A stretch of DNA of 59,787 bases from an uncultured Prevotellaceae bacterium (GTDB lineage Bacteria > Bacteroidota > Bacteroidia > Bacteroidales > Bacteroidaceae), in assembly GCA_902762325.1 (NCBI GenBank), contig CACWNV010000029.1, positions 1-59,787 of the forward strand, in the 5' to 3' direction. The translations under genes were made by a program, and so were the position numbers. Shown here piece by piece: positions 8,705 through 17,769 of the stretch (position 1 is the first letter of the stretch; every line of letters begins with the position of its first letter). The notes below the pieces were generated by a model. It worked only from the letters and a program-made list of their open reading frames with translations, was not told the DNA's origin and searched no databases.

Positions 8705-11203
8705 ATGAATACTATCAAGAAATATCTCTGGGATATTATCATTGTAGTGGCCTTTGCTGCTATCTCCTTTGCTTACTTTATGCCAGCAGACTTAGAAGGT
8801 CGCATCTTATATAGGCATGACGCTTCAGCAGGACGTGGTTCGGGTCAGGAAGCCATGGAGTATTACCAGAGAACGGGGGAACGTACGCGTTGGTCGAATT
8901 CAACCTTCAGCGGTATGCCGACCTATCAGACTTCTCCTTCGTATAAGAGTACGGATATTCTTTCTAAAGCCATTGATGCCTATCATTTATGGCTGCCTGA
9001 GAATGTATGGTATGTCTTTGTCTATCTGCTTGGGTTCTACATCTTGTTGAGGGCATTCGACTTCCGTCAGTACCTGGCAGCATTAGGAGCTATCGTATGG
9101 GCATTCTCTTCGTATTTCTTCATTATCATTGCAGCCGGTCATATCTGGAAAGTCATGGCACTTGCCTACCTGCCTCCAATGATAGGAGGAGTGGTGTTAG
9201 CCTATCGTGGAAAATATCTGTGGGGCTTTATCATCACGGCCATTTTTGCGGCGTTTGAAGTGAAGGCAAATCATGCTCAGATGACATATTATTATCTTTT
9301 CATCATCTTCTTCATGATTGTCGCCTTCTTTGTCGAGGCATTAAAGAAGAAGCAGCTTTCCCGTTTCATCAAAGCCTCTCTTGTTGCAATGGCTGGTGCA
9401 GCTATTGGTATAGGACTGAATATATCAAACCTGTATCATACATGGCAGTACACTCAGGAGTCAATGCGTGGAAAGAGTGAGCTGGTGAAGAACAATGCAG
9501 GTAATCAGACCGACGGAGGACTGGAACGAAGCTATATTACTCAATGGAGCTATGGAGTGGGAGAGACATGGACTTTGCTGATTCCCAATGCAAAAGGCGG
9601 TGCACATTCCGATCAGCTTGCCAAGCACCAGAACGCCATGGAGAAATGTGATGATCCTCAGTTGGCTTCATTCTTAGGACAGTGGTTCCCCTATTGGGGA
9701 GAACAGCCATTCACGGCAGGACCGGTTTATGTCGGTGCTTTCGTCCTGATGCTGTTTATCCTCGGGCTCTTTATTGTGAAAGGACCCATGAAATGGGCTT
9801 TGCTGGCTGTTACGATATTGTCGGTCTTGCTTTCATGGGGAAAGAATTTCATGGGCTTTACAGACATCTTTATTGATTACATGCCGATGTATGCAAAGTT
9901 CAGAACGGTCTCGTCGATTCTCGTGATAGCCGAATTTACGATTCCGCTTCTGGCGATGATGGCATTGAAGAAAATCGTTGATGACCCGACTCTGCTCACA
10001 AAGAAAATCAAGTTTGTCTATATCAGCTTCGGACTCACGGCAGGTTTCGCCCTGTTGTTTGCCCTTTTGCCCACGACCTTCTTCGATTTCACGTCGTTGG
10101 CAGATAAAGAGCAGTTGAGCAAGTATGTTCCTGCTGATATGTTAGGACAGATTCTCAGTGAGTTGTCTAAGATGCGCGTGCCTATCTTTGTTGCTGACTG
10201 CTGGCGTTCTTTCATTATCATTTTGATTGGTACATTGCTGCTGCTGCTTTATAAGGCACAAAAGTTGAAGGCAGAGTATATGGTCGGTGGCATCATTGTT
10301 CTTTGTCTGGCAGATATGTGGATGGTGAACAAGCGTTACCTCAATGATGATATGTTTGTGGAGAGCAGCGTGAGAGACCTTCCCAAGGAGATGACAGCCA
10401 CAGACAAGCTGATCCTACAAGACAAGGGGCTTGACTATCGTGTGCTCAACCTTGCCTCTGATACATTCAATGAGAATGAGACTTCCTACTTCCACAAGAG
10501 CATCGGTGGTTATCATGCTGCCAAGCTTCGTCGTTATCAGGAGATGATTGAAGCTTACATCGTACCGGAAATGCAGAAGATGATGCCTGCCATCGCTGAT
10601 GCTACCGGTGACATGACGAAAGTGGCAGGCGACTCCATCTATCCTGTTCTCAATATGTTGAACATGAAGTATGTCATTGTTCCTCTACAGGGCGGGCAGA
10701 CGGTTCCCATTCTCAATCCTTACGCCTATGGCAATGCTTGGTTTGTCGACCGTATTAGTTTTGCCGACAATGCTAATCAGGAGATTGAGAGAATCGGAAA
10801 GATTGACCTTCGCCATGAGGCAGTTGCTGACAAGTCATTCAAAGAGATGTTGGGAGAAGCCGTTGCCGAAGACGACTCTGCTTTGGTAACGCTTAAGAGT
10901 TATGAACCCAACCAACTTGTCTATGACGTACAATCAGAGAAGGGCGGAATAGTCGTCTTCTCCGAGATCTATTATCCAGGCTGGACGGCTACGGTTGATA
11001 ATCAGCCGGCTGAAGTAGGACGTGTTAATTATATTCTGCGTGCGTTGAATGTGAAGCCGGGACACCATGAAGTGATTCTCACATTCAAGCCTAAGTCACT
11101 TAAACGCACAGAGACGATGGCATACGTGTCGTATGGCATTCTGCTTCTTTTTGTCCTTTTAGGAATTTTCTTCGAGTATAAACAGAAACGAACTAGTAAC
11201 TGA
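8705..11203 (+). CDS. YfhO family membrane protein
   Basis: An 832-aa polytopic membrane protein with a first helix at about residues 8-28 and many more in the N-terminal 520 residues, then a C-terminal soluble part of about 280 residues and a final helix before KQKRTSN. The layout and motifs (SFAYFMP at the start; SEIYYPGWTATVDNQPAEVGRVNYILRA near the end) match the YfhO family (PF09586). YfhO proteins belong to the GT-C-like superfamily; Gram-positive members act in glycosylation of lipoteichoic acid. In Bacteroidota the substrate is not known. The start was moved from an in-frame TTG at 8672 to the ATG at 8705 because the former overlaps the -7 box. The next gene follows after 6 bp. Confidence 0.88.
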   Translation: MNTIKKYLWDIIIVVAFAAISFAYFMPADLEGRILYRHDASAGRGSGQEAMEYYQRTGERTRWSNSTFSGMPTYQTSPSYKSTDILSKAIDAYHLWLPENVWYVFVYLLGFYILLRAFDFRQYLAALGAIVWAFSSYFFIIIAAGHIWKVMALAYLPPMIGGVVLAYRGKYLWGFIITAIFAAFEVKANHAQMTYYYLFIIFFMIVAFFVEALKKKQLSRFIKASLVAMAGAAIGIGLNISNLYHTWQYTQESMRGKSELVKNNAGNQTDGGLERSYITQWSYGVGETWTLLIPNAKGGAHSDQLAKHQNAMEKCDDPQLASFLGQWFPYWGEQPFTAGPVYVGAFVLMLFILGLFIVKGPMKWALLAVTILSVLLSWGKNFMGFTDIFIDYMPMYAKFRTVSSILVIAEFTIPLLAMMALKKIVDDPTLLTKKIKFVYISFGLTAGFALLFALLPTTFFDFTSLADKEQLSKYVPADMLGQILSELSKMRVPIFVADCWRSFIIILIGTLLLLLYKAQKLKAEYMVGGIIVLCLADMWMVNKRYLNDDMFVESSVRDLPKEMTATDKLILQDKGLDYRVLNLASDTFNENETSYFHKSIGGYHAAKLRRYQEMIEAYIVPEMQKMMPAIADATGDMTKVAGDSIYPVLNMLNMKYVIVPLQGGQTVPILNPYAYGNAWFVDRISFADNANQEIERIGKIDLRHEAVADKSFKEMLGEAVAEDDSALVTLKSYEPNQLVYDVQSEKGGIVVFSEIYYPGWTATVDNQPAEVGRVNYILRALNVKPGHHEVILTFKPKSLKRTETMAYVSYGILLLFVLLGIFFEYKQKRTSN

Positions 11204-11209
11204 TAAGTC

Positions 11210-13906
11210 ATGAGAATACTTAGAATCTGTTGCCTGGTATGTACCGTCGGGTTTGCTTCGCTCTCTTTTGCCCAGGATTCCCGCCCGTCTTCCAGTAATA
11301 ACTTAAAAGTGTTTGGCACGGTCAATACCGTAGTGCCGTTCGACATAAAGGATGAAGGAATTAAGTTTCCCGTAAGATGGGGAGTTGATGTCGCCTGGAT
11401 CAATGAGCAGAATGTCCGCAAGGGCATTAATCACATGGGAAAGGAGAATGTCACCATCGTGCGCGGTAGTTTTCAGACAAGCAAGCCCTTGCAGGATGAT
11501 TCCGTTCTTACTTCGTCTCATATCAGCACTTTGAATACAAGAATGCGTCTTGCCAATCTTGTGAGTGATACGGCAGAGATTATCTTAAATGAAGACCAGG
11601 AGGCTGGTATTGACAACTATTATTGCGTTAATGGAAAGGCAGACGCAAAACATTGGGCATCGCTTATCAATGCAAGCGTGAAATGGATTCAGGCCAATTA
11701 TCCGAAACATCCCGTCGTTGCCGTGTCTCCTTTTAATGAACCCGACTATACCAGTTGGGGTCAGGGAAGCAGAGCTGACTTCAAGGAGATTGCCCGGATT
11801 CTTAAAGAAGAATATCCTCGTTTTAAGGATATTGCCATTACGGCAGGTAATACGCTGAATTGTGATCAGGCTCTTTCATGGTATGAAGGAGTCAAACCAT
11901 ACGTTGACTGGGGCAATACGCATCAGTTAGCTGGTTCATTCGATACGTATGCAGGTTTTTTCAAGAAAGTGACAGATGACGGTAATTATGCTTATGCTGA
12001 CGAATTGCATAATGTCGGAGAAGCCATGATAGGTGCTGAGTATGGTATGAAAGCCGGTGTGTGGTGGGGATTCGACAGTAGAGCGCGTGGAGAGTTCTGC
12101 CATATCAGTAATCATGGTAGCAGAATCGGTTATGGTGAGAGCCGTAACACATGGACATCTGCTTCAGTCTATCGTGATGACGAGACTGGTGCAGTCAAGG
12201 CTTTCCTCGGTTCGTCGGAGCGCCAGGCCACCAATGCCTCCTTTCTGTTCGTAACACCCGACCGCGAAGTGTATTATGATGGACAGGGACCTTTCCGTGA
12301 TTTCTATATGCAGATTCCCGGTGGAACAGGCTATCAGAAAGGTCAGACGAATGCAGAGCGTGTTATTGATATCGTATTTGGCGAGGACGTTCCTCCTTCG
12401 GTCATCAATGGTCGATATAAGATAATGAATTTTGCAACGAAAGGGGTTATCGCTGAATATGGTGATGCCAACGGTCATACTAATATAAGCCAGATGACGT
12501 ATAACAACCGGACTATCCAGCAGTGGGATATCGTACCGGTAGATTCCCGGATAGGAGGTGACTATAGTTTCTTTAAGATAACCTCTGCGGCAGACGGCAA
12601 ATATATGAATGTGCTGAACAATTCAACATCACAAGCTAATGTCATTGCCTTTAATGCAAATTGCGCCAGCAATGAGCAGTGGTATTTTGTCTATGCCGGT
12701 AATGGATGTTATTTTATCAAGAACCGTGAGAGTGGACTTTATCTTACATTGGGTTCCCGTTCGGTAGCAGTCGGAACCAATATTCTTCAAAAGAAGCTTG
12801 GCGGATCTGACAGGGAGAGGGAATTGCAGATGTGGCGTTTCCTTCCCTTGGATGTAGCCTGTGAGTTAACCGCTCCTGCTAAGCCTACGGGCTTGACGGC
12901 AACAGCCGGTAATGCATCGATAAGACTCGAGTGGAATGCCAATACCGAAGAGGATGTTGACGGTTATATGCTTGTCAGGGCTGATGTGGCTACTGGCGAA
13001 TGGAATACGATTGCCCGTAAGTTAAAAGACTGTTATTTCGTTGACAACACTTGTCGGCAAGGAGTGACTTACCAGTATAAGGTAAAGGCAATTGATATGG
13101 CTGAGAATCAGTCTGAGGCTTCTGATGTTGTTATCACCAAGACCACAGGTGAGCAGGGAATGATAGCCCGATGGGATTTCGAAGAAACACTTGATGATGC
13201 CACTTCCAACTGGTTTGATTGTATACATGTCGGAAAGCCGAACTATATCACGAATCATGTGTCTGGTTCAAAGTCAATGAATCTGAGCGGCTCTGCCTAT
13301 ATGCGACTTCCCTACGAGATAGCCGATATGGATGAGATGACCATCTCCATGTGGGTAAACTGGCAGTACACAAGTCTGGCTTGGCAACGAGTGTTCGATT
13401 TTGGAAATGGTACCGATCAGTATATGTTCCTGACCCCAAGCAATGGTAACCAGATGAGCTTTGCCATTAAGAATAGGGGAGAAGAACAGACGGTCAATTG
13501 TAAGGCTCGCTTGCAGGCACGTGCATGGAAGCATGTCGCTGTTGTAATAGGGAAGGAAAAGATTTCTGTTTATGTTGATGGAGAGGAAGTCGGTTCCAAT
13601 AGTAATATTACAATCCGTCCTTCGGATTTTCGTCCTTCTCTCAACTTTATAGGACGAAGTCAGTTTACGACTGATCCTATCTTCCGTGGATACATTGACG
13701 ATGTCCGTATCTATAATTATCCATTGACACCAGAGGAAATCGGTTCTGTCATGAACGATGTAGTTGATGGAATTGCCCAAAAAGAATCGGAAGTCGGACC
13801 TGTTTCTTATTATAATATAGGTGGAGTACAACAGGAGAATCCATTCCGTGGATTGAATATTGTCAAAAAGAAAAACGGGCAGTCACAAAAGATGATAATA
13901 AAGTAG
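11210..13906 (+). CDS. Secreted multi-domain glycosidase-like protein (GH-A-type barrel, ricin-type lectin, FN3, LamG)
   Basis: An 898-aa secreted protein with a signal peptide (about residues 1-22, ending FASLSFAQ). Residues ~40-395 look like a clan GH-A beta/alpha barrel: VSPFNEPDY near 178 holds the Asn-Glu pair used as acid/base, and conserved WWG and HQL motifs follow. Which glutamate is the nucleophile is not certain. Residues ~405-540 resemble a ricin-type beta-trefoil, with repeated Q-x-W motifs (QQWDIV, EQWYF, LQMWRF). Residues ~555-650 look like FN3 and ~660-860 like a LamG/concanavalin A fold. The tail ends in a short basic stretch after GLNIV, like Bacteroidota secretion tails. 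It lies between yfhO and fkp. Substrate unknown; I cannot assign a CAZy family with confidence. Confidence 0.72.
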   Translation: MRILRICCLVCTVGFASLSFAQDSRPSSSNNLKVFGTVNTVVPFDIKDEGIKFPVRWGVDVAWINEQNVRKGINHMGKENVTIVRGSFQTSKPLQDDSVLTSSHISTLNTRMRLANLVSDTAEIILNEDQEAGIDNYYCVNGKADAKHWASLINASVKWIQANYPKHPVVAVSPFNEPDYTSWGQGSRADFKEIARILKEEYPRFKDIAITAGNTLNCDQALSWYEGVKPYVDWGNTHQLAGSFDTYAGFFKKVTDDGNYAYADELHNVGEAMIGAEYGMKAGVWWGFDSRARGEFCHISNHGSRIGYGESRNTWTSASVYRDDETGAVKAFLGSSERQATNASFLFVTPDREVYYDGQGPFRDFYMQIPGGTGYQKGQTNAERVIDIVFGEDVPPSVINGRYKIMNFATKGVIAEYGDANGHTNISQMTYNNRTIQQWDIVPVDSRIGGDYSFFKITSAADGKYMNVLNNSTSQANVIAFNANCASNEQWYFVYAGNGCYFIKNRESGLYLTLGSRSVAVGTNILQKKLGGSDRERELQMWRFLPLDVACELTAPAKPTGLTATAGNASIRLEWNANTEEDVDGYMLVRADVATGEWNTIARKLKDCYFVDNTCRQGVTYQYKVKAIDMAENQSEASDVVITKTTGEQGMIARWDFEETLDDATSNWFDCIHVGKPNYITNHVSGSKSMNLSGSAYMRLPYEIADMDEMTISMWVNWQYTSLAWQRVFDFGNGTDQYMFLTPSNGNQMSFAIKNRGEEQTVNCKARLQARAWKHVAVVIGKEKISVYVDGEEVGSNSNITIRPSDFRPSLNFIGRSQFTTDPIFRGYIDDVRIYNYPLTPEEIGSVMNDVVDGIAQKESEVGPVSYYNIGGVQQENPFRGLNIVKKKNGQSQKMIIK

Positions 13907-13909
13907 GCA

Positions 13910-16759
13910 ATGAAAAAATTGTTATCTTTACCGCCAAACTTGGTTAGCAGTTTCCATGAAATCACGGGATTAAATAAAGACGAGTGGTTTTGTACCAACG
14001 ATCCTATTGGCGTAAAGTTAGGCTCCGGTGGAGGTACGACGTGGCTGTTGCAAGCCGCATATAGTGACGAGAAGACCGGTTCACCCCAAGAGGTGTCCTT
14101 TGATGAATGGCTGTCAAAAGAAAGACGCCTGTTGTTACATGCGGGTGGACAGAGTCGTCGTTTGCCTTCGTATGGTCCATCGGGAAAGATTCTGACTCCT
14201 ATTCCTGTATTCCGATGGGAGCGTGGTCAGAGGCTTTCTCAGGATTTATTGTCATTGCAGATACCACTTTACCAGCGAATCATGAATGTGTCGCCATCCC
14301 GTCTTCATACGATGATCGTCAGTGGTGATGTCTACATTCGATGCACTCAACGGTTGCAGACAATCCCAGATGCAGATGTAGTATGCTATGGCTTATGGCT
14401 CGGCCCGGAGATTGCCAAGGACCACGGTGTCTTTGTCATGTCCCGTCATACACCGACCGTATTGGAATGTATGTTGCAGAAGCCTTCCGTGGAGACGTTG
14501 AATGATCTTCAAAAGAATAATCTGTATCTCACTGACATCGGTATATGGCTGTTAAGTGACCGTGCTGTTAAGCTGCTGATGAAGCATTCGATGAGGAACG
14601 GTGAAGTCGTCAATTATGACTTATACGGTGAATTTGGATGTTGTCTTGGAACGAATCCGACGATAGAAGATGATGAATTAGCTGATTTGAAAGTTGCAAT
14701 ACTGCCATTGGCAGGAGGCGAGTTTTATCACTATGGAACGACACGTGAGATAATCTCTTCGACACTCGCAATCCAGAACTTGGTTAATGATCAGCGTGAG
14801 ATTATGCATCTTTCCCGTAAGCCGCATCCTTCCATGTTTGTCCAGAATGCCCAGACTCGGATTAAGCTGACCGAGAAGAATACTGAGGTCTGGATAGAGA
14901 ATTCGTGTGTCAGTGAACAATGGAGTCTCCAGAATAAGCATGTGATTACAGGTGTTCCTGAGAATGACTGGCAGATAGAATTGCGCGAAGGTCAATGTGT
15001 TGACATCGTCCCCATTGGTGATAGGCAATGGGCTGTTCGTCCTTATGGTTTCAATGATAAATTCCGTGGACAGTTGTGTGATAATCAGACGGAGTTTATT
15101 GGTCAGTCGTTTGTGGATTGGGCAAAGCAACGTCATCTTCCAGGTTTTGATGCCGATACCACAGACATTCAGTCGGCACCAATCTTCCCTGTTGTTGATA
15201 ATGTTAGCGATATGGGGGTGGTCTTAAGATGGATGCTGAATGAACCAAGTCTGCAAGGTGGTCGGATGATATGGGAAGATTCCCTGAAGCTGAGTGCTGA
15301 TGAATTGTCTGAGAAAGCAAATCTGAGGCGTCTTATCTGTCTGCGTCATGAGAACAGGATGAAGAACTGGCCGTTCTTAGCCAGTAATTATGCGCATAGC
15401 GTTTTCTATCAGGTTGACCTTGATGAGGCTGCTCATAATTTTGCGGAAGGTCATATTGCAGAGCCTCATCCATTGCCGGAGTCAGAACCATTGCTTACGC
15501 GGATTCATGATGCCATGTTCCGGTCAGAACTGGAACGACTGAAAGGAAAGCCGTCTAACAAGAATGCAGAGAAAGCCTTCTCTTTGTTACAGGAAGGACT
15601 AATAGAGCAGGTGTTAGAGCAGAAGCAGAATCCACGAATGACGGTCTTCTCCGATCAGATTGTATGGGGGAGAAGTCCTGTGCGGATAGACATTGCCGGA
15701 GGTTGGACAGACACCCCGCCGTTTTGTCTGATGGAAGGAGGAAATGTAGTGAATCTTGCCATAGAACTGAATGGGCAGTCTCCTATACAGGCGTATGCCA
15801 AGCCATGTAAGGAAAAGCATGTCGTTCTTCATAGTATAGACTTAGGTGCTTCTGAAATAGTAGAAACTTACGATGAATTGGCTAATTATAAAGAGGTGGG
15901 AAGTCCGTTCTCTATCCCTAAGGCTGCCCTTGTGCTTGCCGGATTCCTGCCTGGCTATTCATCGGAATCCTATTCTTCTCTTCGTGAGCAGTTAGAAGCG
16001 TTCGGTTGTGGTATTGAGGTAACGATGTTCTCTGCGGTACCTGCAGGGAGTGGTCTTGGGACAAGTTCAATCTTAGCTTCTACCGTATTAGGAGTGTTGA
16101 ATGATTTCTGCGGTCTTCAATGGGATAAGAATGAAATTAGTCGCCGTACACTTTCTTTGGAGCAGCTTCTTACGACTGGCGGAGGCTGGCAGGATCAGTT
16201 CGGTGGAATACTTCATGGGGTGAAGTTACTACAGACAACTCGTGGCTTTGATCAGAATCCTGTTGTCCGTTGGTTGCCAACTGGTATCTTTACACAACCT
16301 GAATATCAGTCGTGCCACCTTTTATATTATACAGGAATAACCCGCACTGCCAAGCAGATTCTTGCCGAGATTGTCCGGAAGATGTTCTTGAATCAGCATG
16401 AAGAGCTCCTCATGTTACGTGAGATGAAGATGCTTGCGCTTGAGATGGCTGATGCGATTCAATGCCAGGACTATGAACGAACGGGCAGACTGTTAAGGCA
16501 GAACTGGTTGCAGAACCAGGCATTAGACAGTGGTACAAATCCTGCAGAGGTTCGTCGTCTGACCGATTTGGTTGATGATCTCTGCCTTGGTTACAAGTTG
16601 CCGGGAGCTGGCGGCGGTGGTTTCCTCTATATGATGGCCAAGGATGTTGAGGCAGCAGCCCGAATCAAGCAGATTATTTTGGCGAATCAGAAGAATCCTA
16701 ATGCTCGTTTCGTGAGAATGTCTCTAAGTGAAAATGGATTACAGGTGAGCCGAAGTTAA
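13910..16759 (+). CDS. fkp: Bifunctional fucokinase / L-fucose-1-phosphate guanylyltransferase
   Basis: A 949-aa Fkp-type fusion that makes GDP-L-fucose from free L-fucose (salvage route). The N-terminal half carries the nucleotidyltransferase: LLLHAGGQSRRLP followed by GKILTPIP. The C-terminal part is a GHMP sugar kinase: GRSPVRIDIAGGWTDTPP, the ATP-binding PAGSGLGTSS at residues 711-720, and LPGAGGGGFLYMM near the end. The length equals that of Bacteroides Fkp (~949 aa). In gut Bacteroidota GDP-fucose feeds fucosylation of capsule and surface glycoproteins. It starts 3 bp after the stop of the preceding secreted protein and is followed closely by the GSCFA gene. Confidence 0.95.
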   Translation: MKKLLSLPPNLVSSFHEITGLNKDEWFCTNDPIGVKLGSGGGTTWLLQAAYSDEKTGSPQEVSFDEWLSKERRLLLHAGGQSRRLPSYGPSGKILTPIPVFRWERGQRLSQDLLSLQIPLYQRIMNVSPSRLHTMIVSGDVYIRCTQRLQTIPDADVVCYGLWLGPEIAKDHGVFVMSRHTPTVLECMLQKPSVETLNDLQKNNLYLTDIGIWLLSDRAVKLLMKHSMRNGEVVNYDLYGEFGCCLGTNPTIEDDELADLKVAILPLAGGEFYHYGTTREIISSTLAIQNLVNDQREIMHLSRKPHPSMFVQNAQTRIKLTEKNTEVWIENSCVSEQWSLQNKHVITGVPENDWQIELREGQCVDIVPIGDRQWAVRPYGFNDKFRGQLCDNQTEFIGQSFVDWAKQRHLPGFDADTTDIQSAPIFPVVDNVSDMGVVLRWMLNEPSLQGGRMIWEDSLKLSADELSEKANLRRLICLRHENRMKNWPFLASNYAHSVFYQVDLDEAAHNFAEGHIAEPHPLPESEPLLTRIHDAMFRSELERLKGKPSNKNAEKAFSLLQEGLIEQVLEQKQNPRMTVFSDQIVWGRSPVRIDIAGGWTDTPPFCLMEGGNVVNLAIELNGQSPIQAYAKPCKEKHVVLHSIDLGASEIVETYDELANYKEVGSPFSIPKAALVLAGFLPGYSSESYSSLREQLEAFGCGIEVTMFSAVPAGSGLGTSSILASTVLGVLNDFCGLQWDKNEISRRTLSLEQLLTTGGGWQDQFGGILHGVKLLQTTRGFDQNPVVRWLPTGIFTQPEYQSCHLLYYTGITRTAKQILAEIVRKMFLNQHEELLMLREMKMLALEMADAIQCQDYERTGRLLRQNWLQNQALDSGTNPAEVRRLTDLVDDLCLGYKLPGAGGGGFLYMMAKDVEAAARIKQIILANQKNPNARFVRMSLSENGLQVSRS

Positions 16760-16776
16760 ACATATCTTTCAGAGTG

Positions 16777-17610
16777 ATGCAGTTCCGGACTCAGGTTAAG
16801 ATTCCTCCATACCCTTTCAGTATACCTCCATGTGCCAAGATGCTGTTTGTAGGGTCATGTTTCGCCCAGTCGATGGGTGAGCGTTTCCTTGCGGAGAAAT
16901 TCAGGGCTACGGTGAATCCTTATGGAGTAATGTATAATCCGGCGAGTATCTTGCATACGGTAAGCAGATGTCAGAGTTTGGCTGATTTCGCCGTCTTGAC
17001 TTTGGGAACAAATCACGTGTATCGGTTGAAAGAGACCGATGAAATCGTTGATAATTGTCATAAACGTCCACAAAGTCTATTCAGAGAAGAGGTGTTGTCA
17101 ATCGATGAGTGTGTAGGTTTCTTGTCACAGGCTGTGGATACTCTTGTCATGCGTAATCCCGACATAAAAGTGATTATAACTGTCAGTCCTATCCGCTATG
17201 CCAAGTATGGTTTCCACGAAAGTCAGTTGTCGAAGGCTGTATTATTGCTTTCTGCCAATGAAATGGAGAAAAGATATGCAGGGAAAGTCTTTTATTTCCC
17301 TGCATACGAGATAGTCAATGACGAGTTGCGAGATTACAGGTTCTATGCCTCTGATATGCTTCATCCGTCTGAACAGGCCGTCGAATATATATGGGAGTGT
17401 TTCTCAGTTTCTTTATTCGGTGCCGACACCCTTCAGTTCCTTAAAGAGTGGCAGCCGATCCGTGAGGCAATCAATCATCGTCCCTTCAATCCGGATTCTG
17501 ATGCGTATAAGGAATTCGTTAATAATACGCTCGTGAAAGTACGTGCCTTAAAACAAAAATATTCCGATTTGGAGTTAGAGGATAACCCTTTTAGACCATC
17601 TGAAAAATAA
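16777..17610 (+). CDS. GSCFA family protein
   Basis: A 277-aa protein with the name-giving GSCFA motif at residues 26-30 (FVGSCFAQSMGERF) and the downstream blocks NPYGVMYNPASI, TVSPIRYAKYGFHESQLSKAVL, FPAYEIVNDELRDYRFYASDMLHPSEQAVEYIWE. The DMLHPS block with its Asp and His, together with the N-terminal GSC, looks like an SGNH/GDSL-type hydrolase core, so a surface polysaccharide esterase or acyltransferase role is plausible but not shown. A GTG at 16774 sits directly before the ATG at 16777; both are in frame and I use the ATG. It is the last gene of the yfhO-fkp run. Confidence 0.85.
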   Translation: MQFRTQVKIPPYPFSIPPCAKMLFVGSCFAQSMGERFLAEKFRATVNPYGVMYNPASILHTVSRCQSLADFAVLTLGTNHVYRLKETDEIVDNCHKRPQSLFREEVLSIDECVGFLSQAVDTLVMRNPDIKVIITVSPIRYAKYGFHESQLSKAVLLLSANEMEKRYAGKVFYFPAYEIVNDELRDYRFYASDMLHPSEQAVEYIWECFSVSLFGADTLQFLKEWQPIREAINHRPFNPDSDAYKEFVNNTLVKVRALKQKYSDLELEDNPFRPSEK

Positions 17611-17713
17611 CCTCATATATTATTCTTTTATAGAAACCCTTTTTTGTTACATTATCGAATGTCTTTGCAACATTAATTCACTCGTTAATTAATATATCTA
17701 TTAGTTTTTTTTG

Positions 17714-17721
17714 TATCTTTG
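17714..17721 (+). promoter_or_regulatory. -7 element for xylBA
   Basis: TATCTTTG matches TAnnTTTG and lies about 50 bp before xylB. The -33 region is AT-rich without a clear TTTG, as would fit an activator-dependent catabolic promoter (inference). Confidence 0.55.
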
Positions 17722-17769
17722 CAAACGAGATTCTAAACCTAAAGTCATTAAACACGTAATATTTGGAAT

